Assembly: GCA_023231065.1 (NCBI GenBank)
Contig: JALNWE010000029.1
Coordinates: 1 to 32,561, forward strand
Direction: 5' to 3'
Source of the DNA: Bacteroidales bacterium
GTDB taxonomy: Bacteria; Bacteroidota; Bacteroidia; Bacteroidales; FEN-979
DNA: 32,561 nt
Shown: piece after piece, positions 1 to 7,180 of the stretch
Layout: each line of letters starts with the position of its first letter
Position numbering within the stretch: position 1 is the stretch's first letter
Made by a program: the position numbers and the translations under genes
Notes under the pieces: generated by a model
Seen by the model: the letters and a program-made list of their open reading frames with translations, nothing else
The model's database searches: none
What the model was told of the DNA's origin: nothing

Positions 1-720
1 CCTGTTGCCATTATCGGAAAGCCGAATGTGGGTAAATCAACCCTGCTGAATGCCATCCTGAATGAAGAAAAAGCCATCGTTTCGGAAATTCCCGGGACAA
101 CCCGCGACGCCATCGAAGATACCATTGTGATAGGCGGTTACAGTTTCAGGTTCATCGATACTGCCGGTTTGAGGGCTGCTGAAAATGCCATAGAAACGAA
201 GGGGATTGAAAGAACCTGGCAGAAGATAAACGAAGCGAGGATCATACTCTATGTGTTTGATGTTACCGAACAATCTTTTAAAAAGGTCATGCAGGACATC
301 AAAGAGTTCAAAGAGTTGACCACTGACCAGTCAAAACATCTTATCCTGATCGGTAATAAAACCGATAAATTGCAGGTGCTGCCCAAAGGATTTAAGAGTT
401 TTGTCGAATACGAAACCATTTTTGTTTCCGGAAAACGTCGCGAAAACATTCACCTGATCGCTGAGCACCTTCAGAAAGTAGTCCAGGAGGCTGATATATC
501 CGACCGGACTATCGTGTCCAATACCCGGCATTTCGAAGCCCTGCAAAATGCCCTGAAAGCGGTCCTTTCGGTGGAAGAAGGTTTATCGCGCAGCATCTCT
601 CCCGATCTCCTGACCACTGATATCCGAACGGCCCTTTATCATTTGGGCGAAATCACCGGGGAAATCACCAATGATGAAATTTTAGGGAATATTTTCAGTC
701 GGTTTTGTATCGGAAAGTAA
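1..720 (+). CDS. mnmE: tRNA modification GTPase MnmE (TrmE), 3' part
   Basis: MnmE works with MnmG to place the (carboxymethyl)aminomethyl group on C5 of U34 in certain tRNAs. The reading frame is open from base 1, so the N-terminal formyl-THF-binding domain lies outside the window and 239 residues remain of a protein usually near 450-460. The GTPase motifs are all visible: Walker A GKPNVGKST right at the start, GTTRD (G2), DTAGLR (G3), NKTD (G4) and a VSGK-like G5. The C-terminus ends FCIGK, the CxGK motif whose cysteine is characteristic of MnmE. An internal GTG at 28 lies inside the P-loop region and is not the start. The gene is followed by a long gene-poor stretch, so it probably ends its transcript here. 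Confidence 0.95.
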   Translation, partial: PVAIIGKPNVGKSTLLNAILNEEKAIVSEIPGTTRDAIEDTIVIGGYSFRFIDTAGLRAAENAIETKGIERTWQKINEARIILYVFDVTEQSFKKVMQDIKEFKELTTDQSKHLILIGNKTDKLQVLPKGFKSFVEYETIFVSGKRRENIHLIAEHLQKVVQEADISDRTIVSNTRHFEALQNALKAVLSVEEGLSRSISPDLLTTDIRTALYHLGEITGEITNDEILGNIFSRFCIGK

Positions 721-1269
721 ACTCCTTTCAGCTTTCTTTAAGCGCCTGTTTTTATAAGCATTAAAACCTTATATTCTCAGTTATTTAAGTATTTTTGACA
801 TGATAACCCATAACAATATGAGCCAGTTTAGTGAACATATCCGGAACCTTCGCGAGAAAAGGAAAATCCGGCAACGGGGGAGGATATTATCAAGTTGCTC
901 CTATACACATCATGTAAACGCAGTAATGTTATTGTTAATCAGGCTACTATACGTTATTCCATATGGTTTTTTTAAAGATGATAGTAGATGAATATTAGAT
1001 AAACTTTGGATGAAATTCAGACAGACTTTTCCCCCAAAGTACTCACCAATTAATAGAATACGACAAAAATGGAGAGCACACCGTTACAGATATTTTCCAG
1101 AACGACAACCTTAATATTAAAGGCAAGAATTATGTAATATGAGTTATGCCCTCTTACAATGAAGAATTGAAAAAAACAGAATTTGAAGGGAATGATAGTA
1201 TGGAAGACTATCATATTCCCTACTTTAGATAAAACTAATTACTTTTAAAATCAATTTAATTTCCGGGAG
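721..1269. other. Gene-poor stretch with decayed coding remnants
   Basis: No intact gene is visible over about 550 bases between mnmE and the ModE-like gene. The stretch is AT-rich. It holds a helix-turn-helix-like N-terminus and a separate open stretch that can only be joined by frame changes and by reading through a stop; both are described as a pseudogene entry. I see no RNA gene and no clear terminator in it. Confidence 0.6.
828..1232 (+). pseudogene. Degenerate remnant, possibly an XRE-type regulator start plus part of a second gene
   Basis: From the ATG at 828 the frame reads MSQFSEHIRNLREKRKI, which looks like the first helix of Bacteroidota XRE-type regulators, then loses the resemblance after about 20 residues. 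The sequence that would continue it (EDIIKL, near 880) is in another frame, as if an internal piece were deleted. Further on, 1009-1050 reads DEIQTDFSPKVLTN in one frame and 1044-1130 reads HQLIEYDKNGEHTVTDIF onward in the next, then a TGA stop at about 1140, then MPSYNEELKKTEFEG and onward to 1230. This pattern of short protein-like pieces interrupted by frame shifts and stops suggests decay of one or two genes. I do not recognise the second family. XRE regulators of this type often sit beside DNA methylases, but nothing here proves that. Confidence 0.35.
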
Positions 1270-1644
1270 ATGAAATCAAAAATAGATAACCTCCGGCTGA
1301 ATTTTAAAATCTGGCTCGAAACCATTGATCAGGTTGGTGTGCTGGGTGATAAAAAATGCGATTTGCTCAAAGCAATCAATGAAACAGGTTCCTTAAATGA
1401 TGCCATTAAAAAGATGGGACTGACCTATCGCAAAACCTGGGATAACCTCCATAAAATCGAGAAAGAGCTGGGTTTCCCCTTGATAAAACCAACCCGTGGC
1501 GGACTGGAAGGCGGTAATACAGTCCTGACAACTGAGGGGAAAATCATCGTTGCTGCATTTGACAAATTCCATACGGAATACGATTCGATAATCCGCAGTG
1601 GGTTTGAAACGATCCTTTCTGAAATGAAACAAAAAATAAAGTAA
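1270..1644 (+). CDS. ModE-like winged helix-turn-helix transcriptional regulator, DNA-binding domain only
   Basis: A 124-residue protein consisting of the LysR/ModE-type winged helix-turn-helix alone. The pattern KIWLE, GSLNDAIKKMGLTYRKTWDNL (about 36-56), IEKELGFPL and RGGLEGGNTVLTTEG is that of the ModE N-terminal domain. The molybdate-binding TOBE/MOP domain of full ModE (about 260 residues) is absent, so molybdate sensing is not supported. Such single-domain proteins are common, often of unknown ligand. The gene lies 103 bases before the two aldehyde dehydrogenase genes, whose promoter region carries a perfect inverted repeat (1696-1719). I infer it may regulate them. The sequence GGGAG sits immediately before the ATG, too close for a normal Shine-Dalgarno. 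Confidence 0.8.
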   Translation: MKSKIDNLRLNFKIWLETIDQVGVLGDKKCDLLKAINETGSLNDAIKKMGLTYRKTWDNLHKIEKELGFPLIKPTRGGLEGGNTVLTTEGKIIVAAFDKFHTEYDSIIRSGFETILSEMKQKIK

Positions 1645-1661
1645 AAGTTATTGTCGACGAC

Positions 1662-1691
1662 TTGTCTTCCAATAAATTATTAATATTTTTG
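1662..1691 (+). promoter_or_regulatory. Predicted promoter of the aldehyde dehydrogenase pair
   Basis: TTG at 1662-1664, a 19-base spacer, then TATTTTTG at 1684-1691, an exact match to the Bacteroidota -7 consensus TAnnTTTG. The expected start of transcription falls a few bases downstream, inside or just before the inverted repeat at 1696-1719. Confidence 0.55.
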
Positions 1692-1695
1692 CCAG

Positions 1696-1719
1696 CGAAT
1701 TGCAAATTTATGCAATTCG
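1696..1719. promoter_or_regulatory. Perfect 9+9 bp inverted repeat, candidate operator
   Basis: CGAATTGCA at 1696-1704, six bases (AATTTA), then TGCAATTCG at 1711-1719: a perfect dyad of 24 bases. It begins five bases after the predicted -7 element and ends 28 bases before the start codon at 1748, a classic place for a repressor site. No T-run follows, so it is not a terminator. Its layout (arms beginning with CG, spacer of 6) resembles the half-site spacing of E. coli ModE operators as I remember them, which fits the ModE-like gene next door; the arm sequence itself differs. Confidence 0.55.
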
Positions 1720-1747
1720 TTTGATAATAATTGAATCTCCGTGTTTT

Positions 1748-3376
1748 ATGAACAACGCCATCTTTAATTTTCCGCTTCCCTCCAACGAAACTGTACTTGA
1801 ATATAAAAAGGATAGTACGGAAAGGAAGCAACTGGAGCGGGAATTACAGAAACAACTCCTGGATCCCATCGAAATTCCCCTGATTATCGGAGGTAAAGAA
1901 ATCAGGACTGCCCAGACCGGTCAGGTGAAGATGCCACACCGGCATGAGCATGTGCTTGCCACTTATTATAAGGCCGGTGAAAAAGAAGTGAAGATGGGAA
2001 TAAACGCCGCTCTTGAGGCCCACCATATCTGGTCGGACCTTTCCTGGACAGTACGGGCTTCCATTTTATTAAAGGCAGCAGAATTAATCTCGGGAAAGTA
2101 CCGGGCAGTCATTAATGCCGCTACCATGCTGGGGCAAAGCAAAAACATCTACCAGGCTGAGATTGATGCAGTATGCGAAACCGTTGATTTTCTCAAGTTC
2201 AATGTTTATTTCGCATCCCGGATTTATGGGATGCAACCAAATTCGGCATTCAACCAATTAAATAAAATGGAATTCCGTCCTTTGGAAGGGTTTGTGTTCA
2301 CAGTCAGCCCTTTTAATTTTACTTCTATTGCATCGAACCTGAATATGGCCCCTGTCATGATGGGGAATACCACGGTATGGAAGCCCGCGTCCACATCATT
2401 ATTATCCAATTATTACCTGATGAAGATATTCCGGGAAGCCGGCCTTCCTGACGGGGTCATCAATTTTATACCGGGAAGCGGTTCTTTGATAGGAAAAACA
2501 GTACTGAAATCGCCGGATCTGGCCGGCATTCATTTTACAGGGTCAAATGAAACATTTAATTCCCTGTGGAAGGAAGTATCCCGGCAATTGTCACATTACA
2601 GATCGTATCCCCGGTTAATCGGAGAAACGGGTGGTAAAAACTTCATTATGGCGCATCCGAGCGCTTTATCCAGAGAAGTCGCCGTAAACGCCTACCGTGG
2701 GGCCTTTGAATTTCAGGGACAGAAATGTTCGGCGGTCTCCCGGATATATATACCTTCTTCCCTTTGGCCTGAAATCAAGATTGAATTGTTAAAAATATGC
2801 GCGGAAGCCAACATGGGCGACGTGACCGACCCGATGAACTTTATTAACGCCGTGATTGATGAGGCCTCTTTTGATAACTGCATGAATTACATCAATTACG
2901 CTTTATGTTCGCCAGAGGCTGAAATCATTGCCGGAGGACATGGGGACAAGCAGGTCGGGTATTTTGTTGAGCCTACCATTATTGTAACTACGAACCCCAG
3001 GTTCAAAACCATGGAGGAGGAGATTTTTGGCCCCGTCCTGACCGTTTTTGTGTACGACGACAACAAACTCGAAGAAACCGTAAAGCTGTGCGATGAAACA
3101 TCGCCTTATGGCCTCACCGGAGCAGTATTTTCAAGCGACAGGGTAGCGACATCAGTAATGTGTGAGCAGTTGAGGTATTCAACCGGGAATTTTTACATCA
3201 ACGATAAACCAACCGGCGCCATCGTGGGGCTACAGCCTTTCGGAGGTTCAAGGGCTTCAGGGACCAACGATAAGGCTGGCGGTGAATTCAACCTCATCCG
3301 TTGGATCAGTCCAAGAACAATAAAAGAAACGTTCCAGCCTGCTTCGGAATTCCGTTATAAATATATGATGGAATAA
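1748..3376 (+). CDS. pruA: L-glutamate gamma-semialdehyde (1-pyrroline-5-carboxylate) dehydrogenase
   Basis: Oxidises glutamate-gamma-semialdehyde to glutamate with NAD+, the second step of proline catabolism. The protein has 542 residues, the usual length of the stand-alone ALDH4A1-type enzyme. Signs of the family are the N-terminal FNFPLPSNE segment, VSPFNFT (cofactor loop), GSNET, the general base E293 in IGETGGKN, the nucleophile C327 in FQGQKCSA, EEEIFGP, and the P5CDH hallmark QPFGGSRASGTNDKAGG near the C-terminus. I chose the ATG at 1748 because MNNAIFNFPLP matches the usual N-terminus; an upstream in-frame ATG at 1700 would run through the inverted repeat. The second dehydrogenase follows after 49 bases, probably in the same transcript. 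No proline dehydrogenase is visible here. Confidence 0.93.
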   Translation: MNNAIFNFPLPSNETVLEYKKDSTERKQLERELQKQLLDPIEIPLIIGGKEIRTAQTGQVKMPHRHEHVLATYYKAGEKEVKMGINAALEAHHIWSDLSWTVRASILLKAAELISGKYRAVINAATMLGQSKNIYQAEIDAVCETVDFLKFNVYFASRIYGMQPNSAFNQLNKMEFRPLEGFVFTVSPFNFTSIASNLNMAPVMMGNTTVWKPASTSLLSNYYLMKIFREAGLPDGVINFIPGSGSLIGKTVLKSPDLAGIHFTGSNETFNSLWKEVSRQLSHYRSYPRLIGETGGKNFIMAHPSALSREVAVNAYRGAFEFQGQKCSAVSRIYIPSSLWPEIKIELLKICAEANMGDVTDPMNFINAVIDEASFDNCMNYINYALCSPEAEIIAGGHGDKQVGYFVEPTIIVTTNPRFKTMEEEIFGPVLTVFVYDDNKLEETVKLCDETSPYGLTGAVFSSDRVATSVMCEQLRYSTGNFYINDKPTGAIVGLQPFGGSRASGTNDKAGGEFNLIRWISPRTIKETFQPASEFRYKYMME

Positions 3377-3425
3377 CTGATTGGACCGTGCATATCTGAA
3401 ACAAACCAAACTAACTTAATAAACT

Positions 3426-4961
3426 ATGAAATTTGAATTGAAAAATCTGGGGATTGGACCAGTGAATCCGGGCGTAAGTACCGGTATCGCTTGGCTCGAA
3501 ACACATGGCGATGAAACAATTTCCTATTCGCCGGTTGATGCTACTGCCATCGCAAAAGTGAAGAATGCAACACTGGATGATTATGAACATCTGATGTTTA
3601 AAGCACAGGAAGCCTATCTGAAATGGAGGATAGTCCCGGCGCCCAAAAGAGGCGAAGTCGTTCGACAGATCGGCGAAGCCTTGAGGAAAAAGAAAGAAGA
3701 GCTGGGATACCTTGTCTCGCTTGAAATGGGAAAAATTTACGAAGAGGGATTGGGCGAAGTCCAGGAAATGATAGATATCTGTGATTTTTCGGTAGGACAA
3801 TCCCGCTTGTTGAATGGCGCGACCATGCATTCGGAACGCCCGTTCCATCGTATGTACGATCAATATCATCCCCTTGGAATAGTCGGGATCATTACTTCTT
3901 ATAATTTCCCTGTAGCGGTATGGGGATGGAATTCCATGCTTGCTGCCATAGCCGGTGATGTGATAATATGGAAACCAAGTTCCAAAACACCGCTTTGCGC
4001 GATCGCTGTACAGAAAATCATTGCAGAAACCTTAAGAAGGAACAATGTCCCTGAGGGGGTATTTAACCTGATCATTACAAAATCATCCGTTCTTGGAGAT
4101 AATTTCGCCGCAGATAAACGGATACCGCTTATATCCGTGACTGGTTCGACAAAAGTTGGGAAAAAAATTGCTGGTATCGTCGGCAACCGGTTAGGGAAAA
4201 CCATTCTGGAACTTGGCGGCAACAATGCAGTGATCATCTCCCAACATGCCAATCTGGATATGACCTTGCAATCGGTTGTATTTGGTTCTGTCGGAACCTG
4301 CGGACAACGTTGTACTTCTACCCGCCGGCTTATCGTTCATGAATCGGTATTTGAAACGGTAAAAGAACGTCTGGTAGCTGCTTACCAGAGTATCAGCGAC
4401 AGGATCGGCAACCCACTTGATAAAGACACGCTGATTGGGCCTCTAATGGATGGGACTGCAGTTAAAAACTTCCTTCATGCAATTGAAGAAGTACGGAAAG
4501 AAGGCGGTACAGTAGTCTTTGGAGGCACGACGCTCCGGGGGGAAAAATATCATTCAGATAATTATGTGATGCCAGCGATTGTTGAAGCAGAAAATCATTA
4601 TAAAACAGTCCAGGAAGAGACTTTTGCGCCAATTGTTTACCTGATTAAATACAGTACTATTGAAGAAGCGATCAGCCTCAATAACAATGTACCGCAGGGC
4701 CTTTCTTCCTGCATATTCACAGAGGACCTGATAGAAGCCGAGAAATTCCTCTCCGAAACCGGTTCCGACTGTGGAATCGCCAATGTGAACCTGGGGACTT
4801 CAGGGGCTGAAATCGGGGGGGCATTTGGCGGGGAGAAAGATACTGGTGGCGGTCGCGAATCAGGCTCCGATGCCTGGAAGGCATATATGCGCCGTCAAAC
4901 CAATACCCTTAACTTCAGTGGACAAACCGCGCTGGCGCAAGGGATTACATTTGATTTTTAA
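3426..4961 (+). CDS. amaB: Antiquitin-type aldehyde dehydrogenase (L-aminoadipate-semialdehyde dehydrogenase, ALDH7 family)
   Basis: Predicted to oxidise alpha-aminoadipate semialdehyde (in equilibrium with piperideine-6-carboxylate) to aminoadipate in lysine breakdown. It has 511 residues, typical of ALDH7. Motifs: SYNFPVAVWGWN (cofactor loop), GDVIIWKPSSKTPL, GSTKVGKKI, the general base E262 in LELGGNNA, the nucleophile C296 in GTCGQRCTSTRRL, QEETFAPI, and the C-terminal GAFGGEKDTGGGRESGSDAWKAYMRR, which is diagnostic of antiquitins. It shares a likely operon with pruA. Both enzymes act on cyclising amino-acid semialdehydes of different chain length, which explains the pairing. The symbol follows Pseudomonas usage and the substrate is assigned from family membership. 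Confidence 0.88.
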   Translation: MKFELKNLGIGPVNPGVSTGIAWLETHGDETISYSPVDATAIAKVKNATLDDYEHLMFKAQEAYLKWRIVPAPKRGEVVRQIGEALRKKKEELGYLVSLEMGKIYEEGLGEVQEMIDICDFSVGQSRLLNGATMHSERPFHRMYDQYHPLGIVGIITSYNFPVAVWGWNSMLAAIAGDVIIWKPSSKTPLCAIAVQKIIAETLRRNNVPEGVFNLIITKSSVLGDNFAADKRIPLISVTGSTKVGKKIAGIVGNRLGKTILELGGNNAVIISQHANLDMTLQSVVFGSVGTCGQRCTSTRRLIVHESVFETVKERLVAAYQSISDRIGNPLDKDTLIGPLMDGTAVKNFLHAIEEVRKEGGTVVFGGTTLRGEKYHSDNYVMPAIVEAENHYKTVQEETFAPIVYLIKYSTIEEAISLNNNVPQGLSSCIFTEDLIEAEKFLSETGSDCGIANVNLGTSGAEIGGAFGGEKDTGGGRESGSDAWKAYMRRQTNTLNFSGQTALAQGITFDF

Positions 4962-4990
4962 AATCTTCCCGGCCCTTTTTGCCACCAGAC

Positions 4991-5080
4991 CTATTTTATC
5001 TCCAGGTCACAGGTGAGTACGCCGATCAGGTTGTTTCCGTACCTGACGGGTATTACAAACCGCTCTGAAGAAATCGGGCC
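4991..5080 (-). pseudogene. 29-codon coding remnant downstream of the pullulanase gene
   Basis: On the minus strand, in the same frame as the pullulanase and two codons after its stop (a second stop TAG follows first), the sequence reads GPISSERFVIPVRYGN and then NLIGVLTCDLEIK before a TAG at 4991-4993. The pattern resembles the last strands of a Cache/PDC or GAF-type sensor domain (hydrophobic strand, IGVL, acidic strand). It has no start codon and no upstream continuation. I read it as the C-terminal remnant of a lost gene; chance cannot be excluded at this length. Confidence 0.3.
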
Positions 5081-5086
5081 CTATCC

Positions 5087-7126
5087 TTATTCCTGGTACA
5101 TGATCATGGCTGAACAGGGCGCTATGCTGACCGATGCTGAACAGGTTTTTGTATCATGCAGAAATTGATAATTTTGAAGGGCAATCTTCCACACTCCATT
5201 TGGTAAAATGACATTTTTTTCCTGGTCAGAACCATTAAAAGCAACGATGATCTGGTCCCAGTTATCTTTGTTGGCATGATCTTTCAATTGATATGCAACG
5301 AGTTGTGGGTCATTCGCCGGGAGAAAAACAAGATTTTTCATAACCATGTCCTGGGTTGGCATTCTGAAAGCGGGATGCGCTTTACGCAGGGCGATCAGAT
5401 CTTTATAATAATCGACCAGCTCCCTGTTCTCATATTTCCAATCCCAGTTGATCTGGTTCACCGAATCCGGTTTGTTGAATGAATTGTCCACTCCGCCCTT
5501 GGTCCTTTTCATCTCAACCCCTGCATGTAAAAAAGGAATCCCCTGCGATGTCAGCACAATGGTATTGGCCAGTTTATCCATCCTGATGATATCCTTTTCC
5601 GAGGCATCCGGACGCGAGATTTTTAATTTGTCATATAAAGTGTTATTGTCATGACATGAAACATAATTGATGGCCTCATCAGGATTTTTCGTATAAGCTT
5701 CTTTCGAATAATTCACCTTAGAATAATCAATCTGGGGATGTTCCCCGGCAGCAACAATACCGAATTTAACCGATTCAGCCATGCCATTGGAGCCGCTTGC
5801 GAAACCTGTACTCTTTCCATCAAATACACTTCCTTTTATGCCATCGCGGATATCATCACTGAAAACCGCCACACCATTCATTTTTTTTGCATTCATTTTC
5901 AAGGCCCGGTATGTTGAAGGCAGCGGTGAATCTCCTGCCGTCCATCCTTCCCCATAAACAATAATGGAAGGGTCTATGGCATGAAGCGCTGCAACCACCT
6001 GGTCCATAGTTTCCATATCATGAATGGCCATCAAGTCAAACCGGAAACCATCAACATGGTATTCCCTGACCCAGTAGGTCACAGACTCTACGATAAATTT
6101 CCGGAACATGGCGCGATCAGAGGCAGTCTCGTTACCACAAGCGGAAGCGTTGCTGTAAGTTCCGTCCTTTTCCCATTGCCGGTAATAATATCCCGGGACC
6201 AGTTGGTCGAAATTTGAATTGTGCGTCCAGCCAGTATGATTATACACTACATCCATGACAACGCGGAGTCCTTTCTGATGCAGCGTTTGAACCATCTCCT
6301 TGAATTCCAGGATACGGACTTTTCCATCTTCCGGATTGGTTGAATAGGATCCCTCCGGGACATTATAGTTTTGTGGATCATATCCCCAGTTGAATTGGGG
6401 GACATTCAGTTTTGACTCATCCACGCTGCAAAAATCGAAGGACGGCAACAGGTGCACATGCGTGACGCCCATTTCCGCTATGTGATCGACTCCCGTGCTT
6501 TGCCCCTGGTTGTTTTTAGTCCCGGTTTCGGTCAGGCCCAGGAATTTCCCTTTGTTTTTTATACCGGAATTGGGCGCCATGGAGAGATCCCGGATATGAA
6601 GTTCATAGAGGACCGCATCGGTATGGTTTTTCAGGACCGGAGGCCGATCGCTTTTCCAACCAGACGGATTTGTTTCGTCCATATCTATGATCTGTCCTCG
6701 TTTTCCGTTTACGCCGACTGCTTTAGCATAAGGATCAGGAACTTCATTATTCCATTTCCCGTCGATTTTCGCCTGGAAAACATAATAGCAGCTCTTTCTG
6801 TCGCCTTTTAATCTGGCTGTCCACACTCCATTGGCATCCTTCTGGCAACTGATCTCTTCAGTCATATCATTTCCGGAGGAGGTTTTGTACAATTTCAGTT
6901 TCATCTCCTGTGCCGGAGGGGACCATACTTTCAGAATGGTTTCGGATTTGCTGTAGTTCACGCCTAAATCATTCCCATTATATACAGGATAATTTTGATA
7001 AGGGTTATAAGCCAACGATGCTGCGATCGCGGGTTTTTCAGTATCAGTCCCCTGGGCGGATACCGTTGGTTTAACATTAAAAAATATGCCCGAAAGGAGA
7101 ATCAGCAAGATCATTCTGGTTTTCAT
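5087..7126 (-). CDS. pulA: Secreted type I pullulanase (GH13 with CBM48)
   Basis: Hydrolyses alpha-1,6 branch points of pullulan, glycogen or starch. The 679-residue precursor starts with a Sec signal peptide (MKTRMILLILLSGIFFNVKPTVSAQ). Next comes a CBM48-like beta domain (about 55-160), then the GH13 barrel: the type I pullulanase signature in the form FNWGYDP, region I DVVYNH, nucleophile D364 in GFRFDLMA, acid/base E393 in YGEGW, and transition-state D493 in YVSCHDNN. All three catalytic residues are present. A short C-terminal beta domain ends the protein. It lies 54 bases downstream of the M3 peptidase gene with no promoter motif between, so the two are probably co-transcribed, with the products in the cell envelope or outside. 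No lipobox cysteine is present. Confidence 0.93.
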   Translation of the reverse strand: MKTRMILLILLSGIFFNVKPTVSAQGTDTEKPAIAASLAYNPYQNYPVYNGNDLGVNYSKSETILKVWSPPAQEMKLKLYKTSSGNDMTEEISCQKDANGVWTARLKGDRKSCYYVFQAKIDGKWNNEVPDPYAKAVGVNGKRGQIIDMDETNPSGWKSDRPPVLKNHTDAVLYELHIRDLSMAPNSGIKNKGKFLGLTETGTKNNQGQSTGVDHIAEMGVTHVHLLPSFDFCSVDESKLNVPQFNWGYDPQNYNVPEGSYSTNPEDGKVRILEFKEMVQTLHQKGLRVVMDVVYNHTGWTHNSNFDQLVPGYYYRQWEKDGTYSNASACGNETASDRAMFRKFIVESVTYWVREYHVDGFRFDLMAIHDMETMDQVVAALHAIDPSIIVYGEGWTAGDSPLPSTYRALKMNAKKMNGVAVFSDDIRDGIKGSVFDGKSTGFASGSNGMAESVKFGIVAAGEHPQIDYSKVNYSKEAYTKNPDEAINYVSCHDNNTLYDKLKISRPDASEKDIIRMDKLANTIVLTSQGIPFLHAGVEMKRTKGGVDNSFNKPDSVNQINWDWKYENRELVDYYKDLIALRKAHPAFRMPTQDMVMKNLVFLPANDPQLVAYQLKDHANKDNWDQIIVAFNGSDQEKNVILPNGVWKIALQNYQFLHDTKTCSASVSIAPCSAMIMYQE

Positions 7127-7180
7127 CCCAAATTGCTTTATTTCATCTGTTAATAATTTTGATTTTATTGGTCACAGGAG

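Noticed and set aside
1700..1747. Earlier ATG for the glutamate-semialdehyde dehydrogenase
   Set aside because: It starts within the inverted repeat a few bases after the -7 element, and the extra residues do not match the family N-terminus.
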